Source: Curvibacter sp. (lineage in GTDB: Bacteria > Pseudomonadota > Gammaproteobacteria > Burkholderiales > Burkholderiaceae_C). From it: DNA of 64,000 bases. The notes under the pieces were generated by a model. That model was not told where the DNA came from. It saw only the letters and a program-made list of their open reading frames with translations, and did not search any database. The stretch lies in contig JADCGR010000011.1 in assembly GCA_020248905.1 (NCBI GenBank), positions 1 to 64,000 of the forward strand. The letters run 5' to 3'. The position numbers and the translations under genes are program-made. Positions 19,431-28,464 of the stretch are shown here, one piece after another (positions within the stretch are counted from its first letter, which is position 1; every line of letters begins with the position of its first letter).

Positions 19431-20014
19431 GCGGCACGGTCAGCTACCTGTTCCTGAAGCTCCAGGCCATGGCGCTGCTGGTCTTCGCCCAGAAGGAAGC
19501 TGCTCTGGCCCGTTTCGAGCAGATGCTGGCTCTTCGCCCCGAGGATTTCTACGCCCTGGCCAGCCGTGCGCATGTGCTTGTCCAGCTGGGCCGCAAGGCC
19601 GAGGCCCGGGTTGCGCAGGAGCAGCTGGCCTCGCTGCACCCTGGCAACCTCGCCTCCTGGTTCAACCTGGGCTACATGCTGGAAGACGCCGGCGAGCATG
19701 CGCGCGCCGAGGCGGCTTTTCGCCGCGTCATCGAACTTGATCCCAAGATGGACCGCGCCTGGTATGGCCTGGCGCTGGTCCTGATCCAGACCCGCCGGTT
19801 TGACGAAGCCGTGGCGGCCCTGAAGAAGAACACGGAACTGCAGCCCATGAGCCCGTTCGGCTGGTATCAGCTGGCGCGGGTTCATGTCGACCGGCAAGAG
19901 CCCGACGAGGCGGTGAAGATCATTCGCCATCTCAAGGGGTTCGAGCCGAAAGTGGCCGCCCAGCTGGAACGCGAGACGGGCTTGCTTGCAAGCCCCGCCG
20001 TGCCAACCAGCTGA
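19427..20014 (+). CDS. Tetratricopeptide repeat protein
   Basis: A 195-residue, mostly helical protein with at least three TPR units. Clear repeats are NLASWFNLGYMLEDAGEHAR, AEAAFRRVIELDPKMDRAWY and QTRRFDEAVAALKKNTELQP. It starts at the ATG that overlaps the stop of the preceding small membrane protein gene. It has no signal peptide and probably acts as a cytoplasmic adaptor. The partner is unknown; co-translation with the small membrane protein suggests they work together. Confidence 0.82.
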   Translation: MSGTVSYLFLKLQAMALLVFAQKEAALARFEQMLALRPEDFYALASRAHVLVQLGRKAEARVAQEQLASLHPGNLASWFNLGYMLEDAGEHARAEAAFRRVIELDPKMDRAWYGLALVLIQTRRFDEAVAALKKNTELQPMSPFGWYQLARVHVDRQEPDEAVKIIRHLKGFEPKVAAQLERETGLLASPAVPTS

Positions 20015-20027
20015 GCGGGCACTTGAC

Positions 20028-20049
20028 GGCCCCGGCGCGAGCCGGGGCC
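20028..20049 (+). terminator. Strong GC hairpin after the TPR gene
   Basis: A perfect 9-bp stem (GGCCCCGGC, GCGA loop, GCCGGGGCC) lies 14 bases after the TPR stop. No T run follows, so it may act as an mRNA-stabilising hairpin or a weak terminator. The rest of the gap to 20145 shows nothing else clear. Confidence 0.5.
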
Positions 20050-20145
20050 GGACAACGATAAGCCGCGATCCGGCAGCAGGCCACAGAAAGACGGGTGGCG
20101 ATCGCGAAATGCCCGCGAGGGTGACTTTGTTGGAGGTAGGTAAAC

Positions 20146-20406
20146 ATGGAGTTGACCGAGAGCCACCGCCAGTACTGGCGGAAGAACCTCAATATCACGG
20201 CAATCCTGCTGGCGATATGGTTCGTCGTGACCTTTGTCGTGGGCTATTTCGCCCGCGATCTGAACTTTGAATTCTTCGGTTGGTCATTCAGCTTCTGGAT
20301 GGGCGCTCAGGGCAGCTTGATCGCCTACGTGGCGATCATCTGGTATTACGCCCGTTACATGAACAAACTCGACGTCGAGCACGGCGTCGAGGAAAGCGAG
20401 GAGTAA
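20146..20406 (+). CDS. DUF4212 small subunit of a sodium/solute symporter
   Basis: An 86-residue membrane protein with two hydrophobic segments (about residues 19-38 and 52-71). The family pattern YWRKNLNITAILLAIWFVVT and GYFARDLN, then FGWSFSFWMGAQGSLI, identifies DUF4212. Members are encoded directly upstream of VC_2705-type solute:sodium symporters and are thought to be an accessory subunit. GGAGG precedes the ATG, and the symporter gene begins three bases after the stop. Confidence 0.92.
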   Translation: MELTESHRQYWRKNLNITAILLAIWFVVTFVVGYFARDLNFEFFGWSFSFWMGAQGSLIAYVAIIWYYARYMNKLDVEHGVEESEE

Positions 20407-20409
20407 ATC

Positions 20410-22530
20410 ATGGCTGGAATGTTTGGTAACGACGCCGCTGGCCCTAGCAATGCTGCCGCCAACAAGGCGTTCAAGCAGAACCTGAACAAGGTTTACAAGT
20501 GGTACACGGGTGGCTTCGTCATCTTTGTGGTGGCCCTGGCCATCCTTGAGCAGATGGGCCTGCCGCGTGAGTGGATCGGCTTCATCTTCCTGCTAGCCAC
20601 CATCGGCCTCTATGCCGGTATCGGCATCATGAGCCGCACCACCGATGCCGCTGAGTATTACGTCGCCGGCCGTCGTGTGCCCGCTGTCTACAACGGCATG
20701 GCCACCGGCGCTGACTGGATGTCCGCTGCCTCCTTCATCGGCATGGCCGGCACTCTGTACCTGACGGGCTACGGCGGCCTAGCCTTCATCATGGGCTGGA
20801 CCGGGGGCTACTGCTTGGTAGCACTTTTCCTGGCGCCTTACCTGCGCAAGTTCGGGCAGTTCACGATTCCCGACTTCCTGGGTGAGCGCTACGGCGGTAA
20901 CACCGCGCGTTTCGTCGGCATCCTGATCGCCATTCTCGTGTCCTTCGTGTACGTGGTGGCGCAGATCTACGGCGTGGGCCTTATCACCGCTCGCCTGACC
21001 GGTGTGGCGTTCGAAATTGGTATTTTCCTGGGTCTGGGCGGCATTCTGGTTTGCTCCTTCCTGGGTGGTATGCGCGCGGTGACCTGGACCCAGGTGGCCC
21101 AGTACATCATCCTGATCGTGGCCTACCTGATCCCGGTGGTCTGGCTTTCCGTGAAGCAGACCAATGTGCCGGTGCCGCAGGTCATCTACGGCTACCAGCT
21201 CGACAAGGTCTCGGCCAAAGAGCAGCAGCTGTTGAAGGATCCTAAGGAGCTCGAAGTTCGCGACATCTTCAAACAGCGCTCTGCCACCCTGGCCGAGAAG
21301 CTGAAGGATCCCGCTGCCGCGCTGGCTGCCGACAAGGCCGCCGCCGAAGCCAAGATCGCCGAGCTCAAGGCCGCCAACGCCCCGGGCCCGGACATCGTCG
21401 CCGCCGAGAAGGCACTGGCTGCCCTGCCCAAGGATGCCGAAGCCGCCAAGAAGGCCTGGACGGCTGCCAAGGCGTCGGCCGACAACAAGGCGCGTCCGCT
21501 CAACGGAATGCCCGAGCACCAGAAGCCTTTCGCTGGCGATCCCAAGGGCGATACCAAGGCTCAGGAAGCTTTCGACACGTCCCGTCGCAACTTCCTGGCG
21601 CTGATCTTCTGCCTGATGGTTGGTACCGCCGCGCTGCCCCACATCCTGATGCGCTACTACACTGTGCCCAGCGTGAAGGAAGCGCGTGAATCGGTGACCT
21701 GGTCGCTGTTCTTCATCTTCCTGCTGTACTTCACCGCCCCGGCCCTGGCCGTGCTGGTCAAGTTTGAGGTCTTCAGCGTGCTGGTGGGTACACCCTTCGA
21801 TAAGCTGCCAGCCTGGGTGGCGGCCTGGGCGAAGGTGGATCCGACCCTGCTGTCCGTCGTGGACATCAACAAGGACAACATCCTGCAGCTCAACGAGATG
21901 ACCCTGGGTGGTGACATCATCGTGCTGGCCACGCCTGAAATCGGCGGTCTGCCTTATGTGATCTCCGGCCTGGTGGCTGCGGGTGGCCTGGCTGCTGCCC
22001 TGTCGACGGCTGACGGCCTGCTGCTGACCATCGCCAACGCGCTGTCGCATGACCTGTACTACAAGATGATCGACCCGAACGCCTCCACGGGCCGTCGTGT
22101 GACCATCTCCAAGGTCCTGCTGCTGGTCGTGGCGTTGCTGGCCGCCTATGTGGCATCGCTCAAGGTGGCTGACATCCTCTTCCTCGTGTCCGCAGCGTTC
22201 TCGTTGGCGGCGGCGGGATTCTTCCCGGCCCTGGTGCTCGGCATCTTCTGGAAGCGCGCCACTGGCCCCGCAGCCGTGTTGGGCATGCTGGCCGGTGTGT
22301 CGGTGACCTTCTACTACATGGCCGTGAACCAGCCCTGGCTGCGCTCGGTCTTCGGTGTGACCGATCCGGTCTCGCTTTGGTGGGGCATCCAGCCGATCTC
22401 GGCTGGCGTGTTTGGCATGCCCATTGGCATGGCAGTCATCATCCTGGTGAGCCTGGTGACCCCGGCTCCGAGCAAGAAGATCCAGGAACTGATCGAGCAC
22501 GTGCGTTATCCCAAACTGAAGGCGGGCTGA
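20410..22530 (+). CDS. VC_2705-type sodium:solute symporter (acetate/organic acid permease class)
   Basis: A 706-residue multi-spanning transporter of the solute:sodium symporter family, close to the acetate permease ActP branch. Family features include TDAAEYYVAGRRVPAVYNGM, GADWMSAASFIGMAG, an IPDFLGERYGG segment and DGLLLTIANALSHDLY. Between two membrane segments (about residues 265-385) it has a hydrophilic Ala/Lys-rich, probably helical insertion that simple ActP proteins lack. It is paired with the DUF4212 gene upstream. Acetate or another short-chain acid is the likely substrate by family, not proven. Confidence 0.92.
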   Translation: MAGMFGNDAAGPSNAAANKAFKQNLNKVYKWYTGGFVIFVVALAILEQMGLPREWIGFIFLLATIGLYAGIGIMSRTTDAAEYYVAGRRVPAVYNGMATGADWMSAASFIGMAGTLYLTGYGGLAFIMGWTGGYCLVALFLAPYLRKFGQFTIPDFLGERYGGNTARFVGILIAILVSFVYVVAQIYGVGLITARLTGVAFEIGIFLGLGGILVCSFLGGMRAVTWTQVAQYIILIVAYLIPVVWLSVKQTNVPVPQVIYGYQLDKVSAKEQQLLKDPKELEVRDIFKQRSATLAEKLKDPAAALAADKAAAEAKIAELKAANAPGPDIVAAEKALAALPKDAEAAKKAWTAAKASADNKARPLNGMPEHQKPFAGDPKGDTKAQEAFDTSRRNFLALIFCLMVGTAALPHILMRYYTVPSVKEARESVTWSLFFIFLLYFTAPALAVLVKFEVFSVLVGTPFDKLPAWVAAWAKVDPTLLSVVDINKDNILQLNEMTLGGDIIVLATPEIGGLPYVISGLVAAGGLAAALSTADGLLLTIANALSHDLYYKMIDPNASTGRRVTISKVLLLVVALLAAYVASLKVADILFLVSAAFSLAAAGFFPALVLGIFWKRATGPAAVLGMLAGVSVTFYYMAVNQPWLRSVFGVTDPVSLWWGIQPISAGVFGMPIGMAVIILVSLVTPAPSKKIQELIEHVRYPKLKAG

Positions 22531-22567
22531 TGCTCCGTGCCATCTGATTAATCTCCGTCAGATCGTG

Positions 22568-22599
22568 AAGCCCGGCAACGCAGGTTGCCGGGCTTTTTT
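22568..22599 (+). terminator. Terminator after the symporter gene
   Basis: A perfect 12-bp stem (AAGCCCGGCAAC with GTTGCCGGGCTT) and a 4-base loop are followed by a T run. Confidence 0.92.
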
Positions 22600-22651
22600 C
22601 ATGGTGCCTGCGCTAAGCTTGCGCTCAGGCGCATGAGGAGGAATCCACAAC

Positions 22652-24565
22652 ATGAATCAGACCATTACTGCCGTGACGACCCGCAGCGCAGCCCAGATTC
22701 CTTCGGGGAGTCTGCTGGGCAATCTCCGCCAAGAGCTGGCGCGTTATACGCCGTTCTCGCAGATGGTCGTTGGCGATCTCGACTTCTTTCTCTCCCACAC
22801 CGAGCAACTGTATTTCGCGCCGGGTGAGATACTCGTCGAGCCGTCGCATGGTGAGGTGAAACAGCTCTTTTTCGTCCGCCGCGGTGCCGTCAGCGGCAAG
22901 CGGGGCCTGGCCGATCTCTCGGGGGGTGCCTTCGAGTACGAGACGGGCGACTTGTTTCCCGTAAGCGCGGCGATTGCGCGCCGCGCGGTGACCGCAACCT
23001 ATGAGGCTACGGCCGACACCTTTGTATTGGCCCTGCCCGTGGCCAACATGCAGGCGCTTGCACAGAAGAGCGTACCCTTTGCCGATTTCCTGAACCGGCG
23101 TGTACTCAAGTTTCTCGATCTATCGCGCCAGGCGCTGCAGGTCGCGTATTCCTCGCAGACGCTGGCCGAGCAGTCCCTGGAAACCCCGCTGGGCGATTTG
23201 GCGCGCCGCGCGCCCGTGACCTGCCGGCCGCAAACGCCCCTGCGCGACGCGCTGGTCGAGATGCATCAGCGTCGCATCGGCTCGATGCTGGTGACCGGCG
23301 AGCGCGGAGAACCCTTGGGCATCCTGTCGCGCGACGAAGTTCTTGGCAGGGTGACGCTGCAGCAGGTGCCGCTGGACACACCGATCAGCGCGGTGATGGT
23401 GGCGCCCGTGCATCACCTCACGCATGAACACACGGCCGAGGACGCCGCGCTGCTGATGAGCCGTCACACGATCCGCCACGTGCCGATCACCCGTGACGGT
23501 CTGGTTATCGGCATCGTTTCCGAGCGCGACCTCTTTGCCATGCAGCGCCTGAGTCTCAAGCATGTCAGCACCTCGATCCGGGGCGCAGCGGACGTGGACA
23601 CACTCAAGCTCGTGGCCCAGGACATCCGGCGCTTCGCGCGTAGCCTGCTTAGCCAGGGCGTTCAGGCGCGCCAGCTCACCGCCTTGATCAGCCATCTCAA
23701 CGACGTGCTGACCGAGCGCCTGCTGGAGCTCAAGGCCGCACAGCACGGCATCGATCTGGCCCGCGTCTGCTGGCTGGCGCTGGGCTCGGAAGGACGCAGC
23801 GAGCAGACCATCGCCACCGATCAGGACAACGCGCTCATCCTCCCGGATGAAATCACCGCTCCCCAGCGCGAGCAGGTGCTGGCCTTTGCGCAGGACGTCA
23901 ACCGTGCGCTCGACGCCTGCGGTTACCCGCTCTGCCGGGGCGGCATCATGGCTGGTAACCCGGCGTGTTGCCTCACGCTGCGCGAGTGGCGCGAGCGTTT
24001 CTCCAACTGGATCGAGCATGGCGCGCCGCAGGATTTGCTAAACGCCAGCATCTATTTCGACTTCCGCCCGCTGGCGGGCGATACGTCGCTGGCGCAGGCC
24101 CTGCGTTCGGAGGTCAACCGCTCCGCTCAGGGCGTTCCTCGCTTTCTCAAGCAACTGGCGCTAAATGCGCTGACACGCGTGCCACCGCTGAACTGGATGG
24201 GTGGCATTGCCGCAGACGAGCGCGGCGGAATCGATCTCAAGCTGCAGGGCACGGCTATTTTCGTCGACGCGGCGCGCCTGTATGCGCTGTCGCAAGGCCT
24301 GCCCGCGACGTCCACGCGCGAGCGCCTAGAGGCCGTGGGCCCGGTGCTGGGCGTGGAGCCCTCCGAGTACGAGGCCTGGGTGCGCGGATTCGAGTTCATG
24401 CAGATGCTGCGGCTGCAGATCCAGCTCGAGGGCGCGACCTCGGGCGATCATCCCAACCACATCGTGGTCGACCGGCTCAACGATATCGACCGGCGCATCC
24501 TCAAGGAGACCTTCCGCGTGGCGCGCACCCTGCAACAGCGCATCCAGCTGGACTACGAACGATGA
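22652..24565 (+). CDS. cNMP-binding / CBS / DUF294 nucleotidyltransferase-like signalling protein
   Basis: A 637-residue cytoplasmic protein with an N-terminal cyclic-nucleotide-binding-like domain (about residues 30-150, including PGEILVEPSHGEVKQLFFVR). Two CBS domains follow (about 180-310). A DUF294 putative nucleotidyltransferase domain has the motif LGSEGRSEQTIATDQDNAL near residues 375-398, and a helical DUF294 C-terminal domain ends the protein. It resembles the GlnD-type nucleotidyltransferase fold. Such genes commonly sit beside DUF4212-symporter pairs, suggesting control of uptake or acid metabolism. GAGGAGGA precedes the ATG. It overlaps the next gene by four bases. Confidence 0.9.
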   Translation: MNQTITAVTTRSAAQIPSGSLLGNLRQELARYTPFSQMVVGDLDFFLSHTEQLYFAPGEILVEPSHGEVKQLFFVRRGAVSGKRGLADLSGGAFEYETGDLFPVSAAIARRAVTATYEATADTFVLALPVANMQALAQKSVPFADFLNRRVLKFLDLSRQALQVAYSSQTLAEQSLETPLGDLARRAPVTCRPQTPLRDALVEMHQRRIGSMLVTGERGEPLGILSRDEVLGRVTLQQVPLDTPISAVMVAPVHHLTHEHTAEDAALLMSRHTIRHVPITRDGLVIGIVSERDLFAMQRLSLKHVSTSIRGAADVDTLKLVAQDIRRFARSLLSQGVQARQLTALISHLNDVLTERLLELKAAQHGIDLARVCWLALGSEGRSEQTIATDQDNALILPDEITAPQREQVLAFAQDVNRALDACGYPLCRGGIMAGNPACCLTLREWRERFSNWIEHGAPQDLLNASIYFDFRPLAGDTSLAQALRSEVNRSAQGVPRFLKQLALNALTRVPPLNWMGGIAADERGGIDLKLQGTAIFVDAARLYALSQGLPATSTRERLEAVGPVLGVEPSEYEAWVRGFEFMQMLRLQIQLEGATSGDHPNHIVVDRLNDIDRRILKETFRVARTLQQRIQLDYER

Positions 24566-25212
24566 GCCTGCTCGACTGGCTGCCTGGAATGAGGGCCCGG
24601 ACCCCGGTGAACGAGGAGCGCTGGGTGATGCTGGACGTCGAGACGAGCGGCCTGGACCCGCAGCACGACCGATTGCTGGCCATCGCGGCCATCGCCATGC
24701 GCGTGGACTGGAAAAGCCGGCGCCTCAGCGTGGACCTGGGTGACAGCTTCGAGGTGGTGCTGCGGCATGATCGCCTCACCGAGGCGAAGGACAACATCCT
24801 GCTGCACGGCATTGGCGTTCAGCGCCAGCGCGAGGGCATGGAACCGGCGCAGGCCCTCGAAGCCTTTGCCGGTTTCGTCCGGCAGTCACCCCTGCTGGCC
24901 TTTCACGCAGCTTTCGACCAGGCCATGATCACGCGCCACATGAAGCTGCACCTGGGCCGCAATCTGCCCAGCCGCTGGGTGGACATCGAGCACCTGTGCG
25001 CCGTCACCCACGAGAAGGTCCGCGCCCGGTCGCTGGATGAGTGGATGGGGCATTTCGGCATCGAGTGCTCGGTGCGGCACCAGGCCGCCGCCGACACCCT
25101 GGCCGAATGCGAGCTGCTGCTGCGTGTCTGGCCCAAGGTGGCCGCGCAGTGCGGTGACTGGGCCGGGGTGGAGCGACTGGCCGCTCAACAGCGCTGGATC
25201 GGTCGGGCCTGA
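24562..25212 (+). CDS. DnaQ-like 3'-5' exonuclease
   Basis: A 216-residue DEDDh exonuclease related to the epsilon subunit and PolC proofreading domains. Visible motifs are MLDVETSGLDP (Exo I), LLAFHAAFDQAMI (Exo II) and the C-terminal HQAAADTLAECELLL (Exo III with catalytic His and Asp). It is coupled to the DUF294 gene by an ATGA overlap. Clusters with the symporter and CBS-DUF294 protein recur in other proteobacteria, as I recall them, but the reason for the link is unknown. It is unlikely to be the main replicative proofreader. Confidence 0.88.
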   Translation: MSLLDWLPGMRARTPVNEERWVMLDVETSGLDPQHDRLLAIAAIAMRVDWKSRRLSVDLGDSFEVVLRHDRLTEAKDNILLHGIGVQRQREGMEPAQALEAFAGFVRQSPLLAFHAAFDQAMITRHMKLHLGRNLPSRWVDIEHLCAVTHEKVRARSLDEWMGHFGIECSVRHQAAADTLAECELLLRVWPKVAAQCGDWAGVERLAAQQRWIGRA

Positions 25213-25244
25213 GGGTGGGAGCAGGGCAGAGGGGCGGAAATCGC

Positions 25245-25250
25245 TATAAT
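25245..25250 (+). promoter_or_regulatory. -10 box of the rpsF operon
   Basis: A perfect TATAAT lies about 105 bases before rpsF. The resulting leader of about 100 bases is GC-rich, with several possible stems. In many bacteria this leader binds the S6:S18 complex, but I could not confirm the conserved motif here. Confidence 0.6.
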
Positions 25251-25355
25251 CTTTCGCTTATGCCTTGCCGCACCCCAGTTGACGCCGGGGGCGGCTTCCA
25301 CCATGCCGGCGCGTGACCTTCGTGTGCAGCGGCGGCGATCCACAAGGAGTTGTTG

Positions 25356-25721
25356 ATGCGTCATTACGAAATCGTCCTCATGATCCATCCGGATCAGAGC
25401 GAGCAGGTTCCCGCCATGCTTGAGCGCTACAAGGGTATGATCGCCGCCGGTGGCGGCAAGATCCACCGCGTCGAAGACTGGGGCCGTCGTCAGATGGTCT
25501 ACATGATCAACAAGCTGGCCAAGGCCCACTACCTGTGCCTGAACATCGAGGCCAACCAGGCCGTGATGGCCGAACTGGAGCATGCCTTCAAGTTCAACGA
25601 CGCCGTGCTGCGTCACCTAACCGTCATCAAGAAGAAGGCCGAGACCGGCCCGTCTTCCATGATGAAGACCGTCGAGCGCGAAGACGCCCGCAAGGCCCAA
25701 CAGGCGGAGTTCCAGGCCTAA
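25356..25721 (+). CDS. rpsF: 30S ribosomal protein S6
   Basis: A 121-residue ribosomal protein of the small-subunit platform, which pairs with S18. The sequence [17 protein letters not shown] and [20 protein letters not shown] is typical, with a charged C-terminal tail. AAGGAG lies six bases before the ATG at 25356; an upstream TTG in the same frame is less likely. It is first in the rpsF-priB-rpsR-rplI operon. Confidence 0.97.
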   Translation: MRHYEIVLMIHPDQSEQVPAMLERYKGMIAAGGGKIHRVEDWGRRQMVYMINKLAKAHYLCLNIEANQAVMAELEHAFKFNDAVLRHLTVIKKKAETGPSSMMKTVEREDARKAQQAEFQA

Positions 25722-25736
25722 AGTCGTCAGCGAGGA

Positions 25737-26036
25737 GTGAACCCCGGCGCCAACCGTCTGTTCCTGACTGCGACCATCGTTGAGCTCACTGCTTGGCGAC
25801 ATACGCCGGCCGGATTGCCGGCCCTGGAACTGAGGCTCGATCACGAGTCGCTGCTCCAGGAAGCAGGTCAGGACCGCCAAGTGAAGGCGAGCGTCAAGGC
25901 CGTGGCCTTTGGCGCTCTTGCCGAGCGGCTTGCGAGGCAGGCCATCGGCAGCAGCTGGAGGTTCCAAGGCTTTGTTGCCACTCCCCGCAACGGCAAGACC
26001 CTGGTGTTCCACATCCAAGAGTTCAGTCAGATTTAA
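25737..26036 (+). CDS. priB: Primosomal replication protein N (PriB)
   Basis: A 99-residue single-stranded-DNA-binding OB-fold protein that helps PriA restart stalled replication forks. It starts with GTG. NRLFLTATIVELTAWRHTPA, LPALELRLDHESLLQEAGQ and FQGFVATPRNGKTLVFHIQE match the PriB pattern. Its position between rpsF and rpsR is conserved in beta- and gammaproteobacteria and supports the call. GAGG lies very close to the GTG, so initiation may depend on coupling to rpsF. Confidence 0.9.
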   Translation: MNPGANRLFLTATIVELTAWRHTPAGLPALELRLDHESLLQEAGQDRQVKASVKAVAFGALAERLARQAIGSSWRFQGFVATPRNGKTLVFHIQEFSQI

Positions 26037-26048
26037 ACAGGAGGCCCC

Positions 26049-26330
26049 ATGGCCACGTTCAAGAAGTTCAACAAGGACAAGCGCCCCAAGCGCAACACCC
26101 AATCGCTGCTGTTCAAGCGCAAGCGTTTCTGCCGCTTTACCGTGGCTGGCGTCGAAGAGATCGACTACAAGGACATCGACACCCTGCGTGACTTTGTCGC
26201 TGAGAACGGCAAGATCATCCCGGCGCGCCTGACCGGCACCCGCGCGATCTACCAGCGCCAGCTCAACACGGCCATCAAGCGCGCGCGCTTCCTGGCTCTG
26301 CTGCCCTACAGCGACCAGCACAAGATATAA
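26049..26330 (+). CDS. rpsR: 30S ribosomal protein S18
   Basis: A 93-residue basic protein that binds S6 on the 30S platform. The conserved core is [19 protein letters not shown] followed by ITGTR-like [20 protein letters not shown] and [17 protein letters not shown] lies before the ATG. It is the third gene of the operon. Confidence 0.97.
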   Translation: MATFKKFNKDKRPKRNTQSLLFKRKRFCRFTVAGVEEIDYKDIDTLRDFVAENGKIIPARLTGTRAIYQRQLNTAIKRARFLALLPYSDQHKI

Positions 26331-26341
26331 GGAGAACGACC

Positions 26342-26794
26342 ATGCAAGTGATTCTGCTCGACAAGGTCGTGAACCTCGGCAACCTCGGCGAAATCGTCAA
26401 GGTCAAGGATGGCTACGCCCGCAACTTCCTGATCCCCACCGGCCGCGCCCGCCGCGCCACGGACGAAGCCAAGAAGGACTTCGAAGCGCGCCGCGCCGAA
26501 CTGGAAAAGGTCGCCGCTGCAAAGCTGGCGGAAGCCCAGGCTCTGGGTGAGAAGCTCGCTGGCACCACGATCAAGCTGACCCAGAAGGCTGGCGTGGACG
26601 GCCGCCTGTTCGGCTCCGTGACCAACTACGATATCGCCGAAGAGCTGGGCAAGACGGGCTACCAGATCAGCAAGGCGGCGGTGCGCATGCCCAACGGCCC
26701 GATCAAGATGGTCGGTGACAGTACGGTCAGCGTGGCCCTGCACACCGATGTGGTCGTGGAGATCAACGTCTCTGTCTACGGCGAGACGGCCTGA
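26342..26794 (+). CDS. rplI: 50S ribosomal protein L9
   Basis: A 150-residue protein of the large-subunit surface with two globular domains joined by a long helix. The N-terminal [20 protein letters not shown] and [16 protein letters not shown] are family signatures, and the C-terminal domain contains [23 protein letters not shown] precedes the start by seven bases. It is the last gene before a terminator. Confidence 0.97.
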   Translation: MQVILLDKVVNLGNLGEIVKVKDGYARNFLIPTGRARRATDEAKKDFEARRAELEKVAAAKLAEAQALGEKLAGTTIKLTQKAGVDGRLFGSVTNYDIAEELGKTGYQISKAAVRMPNGPIKMVGDSTVSVALHTDVVVEINVSVYGETA

Positions 26795-26813
26795 CCGTTC
26801 TTTTGTCCCGAGA

Positions 26814-26845
26814 AGCCGCCGGGGTGCAAGCCCGGGCGGTTTTTT
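26814..26845 (+). terminator. Terminator after rplI
   Basis: A GC stem with one mismatch (CCGCCGGGG with CCCGGGCGG) is followed by a run of six T, then CTTT. Confidence 0.85.
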
Positions 26846-26908
26846 CTTTGGCGCTCGCGCCAGACTTGTCCCTGCATTCCCACAGCCTGTCCACCGCTCC
26901 TCACAGGC

Positions 26909-26917
26909 TTGTCCACA
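26909..26917 (+). promoter_or_regulatory. DnaA-box-like site upstream of dnaB
   Basis: TTGTCCACA differs from the consensus DnaA box TTATCCACA at one position. A weaker relative, CTGTCCACC, lies at 26887-26895. Both are within 100 bases of the dnaB start. Regulation of dnaB by DnaA is only a suggestion. Confidence 0.3.
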
Positions 26918-26981
26918 GCATTTCATTTGATGTGTACCCGGTGGCGACGTACCATCTGGAACCGAGAGGGAGACCTACCGA

Positions 26982-28391
26982 ATGTCCGCCGTATTGACCG
27001 CCGTCGACGAGGGCTATAGCCCCGATCGCCAGATCGCACAGCTGCGCGTTCCACCGCACTCCATCGAGGCAGAGTCGAGCGTGCTGGGTGGCCTGCTGCT
27101 GGACAACGGCGCCTGGGACCGTGTAGGCGACCTGCTTTCCGAGAGCGACTTCTATCGCTACGAGCACCGACTGATCTACGCCGCCATGGCTGCGCTCATC
27201 AACGCAAGCCGGCCGGCTGATGTCATCACCGTCTTCGAACATCTGCAAAGCCAGGGCAAGGCCGAGGAAACGGGGGGTCTGGCCTATCTGAATGCGCTGG
27301 CGCAGTACGTGCCCAGCGCAGGCAACATCCGCCGTTACGCCGAGATCGTCCGCGAGCGTGCGATCCTGCGCAAACTGGTGGCAGCCAGCGACGAGATCGC
27401 TACGAGCGCCTTCAATCCGCAGGGGCGCCCGGTCGCGCAGATCCTTGACGAGTCCGAACAGAAGATCTTCAACATCGGCGAGGAGGGCTCGCGCATGAAG
27501 CGCGGCTTCCAGGCCATGGACACTCTGGTCGTGGACCTGATGGACCGCGTGCAGGAGATGGCGGACAACCCGAACGACATCACGGGCGTGCCTACCGGTT
27601 TCTACGATCTGGACCGCATGACGGCCGGCCTGCAGCCGGGCGACATGGTCGTGCTGGCCGCGCGCCCCTCCATGGGCAAGACAGCCTTTGCGATCAATAT
27701 TGCCGAACACGTGGCGCTCAACGAAGGTCTGCCGGTGGCCGTGTTCTCCATGGAGATGGGCGCATCCCAGCTGGCCGTGCGTATCGTGGGATCCATCGGC
27801 CGCATCGATCAGGGGCATCTGCGCACCGGCAAGCTGACCGATGAGGAGTGGCCGCGCCTGACCGAAGCCATCGAGAAGTTGCGTAATATCTCGCTGCACA
27901 TCGACGAAACTGCAGGCCTGACGGTCAGCGAGTTGCGTGCCAACGCGCGTCGTCTGGCGCGGCAGTGCGGCAAGTTGGGCCTTATCGTGGTGGACTACCT
28001 GCAGCTCATGAGCGGCTCGGCAGGCAACGACGAGAATCGCGCCACCGAACTGGGCGAGATCTCCCGGGGCCTGAAGATGCTGGCCAAGGAACTGCAGTGC
28101 CCGGTGATTGCCCTCTCGCAGCTCAACCGCAGCGTGGAGACGCGCCCGGACAAGCGCCCGATGATGAGCGACCTGCGCGAGTCTGGCGCCATCGAGCAGG
28201 ACGCCGATATCATCATGTTCATCTACCGTGACGAGTACTACACCAAGGATGCCTGCAAGGAACCGGGCGTGGCCGAGATCATCATCGCCAAGCAGCGTAA
28301 TGGCCCCACAGGAACAGTGAAGCTCGCCTTCCTCAGGCCGCTGACGCGCTTCGAGAGCCTCGCGCCGGGTTATGGCAGCGGAGATTTCTAG
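26982..28391 (+). CDS. dnaB: Replicative DNA helicase DnaB
   Basis: The hexameric 5'-3' helicase at the replication fork. The 469-residue protein has the N-terminal DnaB domain starting at LRVPPHSIEAESSVLGGLL. The RecA-like ATPase has Walker A ARPSMGKTAFAINIA near residue 227, LIVVDYLQLM (Walker B) and ALSQLNRSVE. The C-terminal segment is FIYRDEYY and IIIAKQRNGPTG. Length is normal and no intein is present. It follows the rpsF-rplI operon, as in many beta- and gammaproteobacteria, but is separated from it by a terminator. Confidence 0.97.
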   Translation: MSAVLTAVDEGYSPDRQIAQLRVPPHSIEAESSVLGGLLLDNGAWDRVGDLLSESDFYRYEHRLIYAAMAALINASRPADVITVFEHLQSQGKAEETGGLAYLNALAQYVPSAGNIRRYAEIVRERAILRKLVAASDEIATSAFNPQGRPVAQILDESEQKIFNIGEEGSRMKRGFQAMDTLVVDLMDRVQEMADNPNDITGVPTGFYDLDRMTAGLQPGDMVVLAARPSMGKTAFAINIAEHVALNEGLPVAVFSMEMGASQLAVRIVGSIGRIDQGHLRTGKLTDEEWPRLTEAIEKLRNISLHIDETAGLTVSELRANARRLARQCGKLGLIVVDYLQLMSGSAGNDENRATELGEISRGLKMLAKELQCPVIALSQLNRSVETRPDKRPMMSDLRESGAIEQDADIIMFIYRDEYYTKDACKEPGVAEIIIAKQRNGPTGTVKLAFLRPLTRFESLAPGYGSGDF

Positions 28392-28419
28392 ACTGGAGCC
28401 AGCCGGGGCACAGCAAGCA

Positions 28420-28443
28420 CAAAGAGGCCGAAAGGCCCCTTTG
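28420..28443 (+). terminator. Hairpin between convergent dnaB and phoH-like gene
   Basis: The stem CAAAG-GGCC, GAAA loop, GGCC-CTTTG contains a small internal mismatch. It could serve both convergent genes. Confidence 0.6.
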
Positions 28444-28464
28444 CATTGATGTTTGATATCGAGT

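Noticed and set aside
20779-22500. 573-codon minus-strand open frame over the symporter gene
   Set aside because: His/Gln/Arg-rich antisense shadow of a membrane protein gene.
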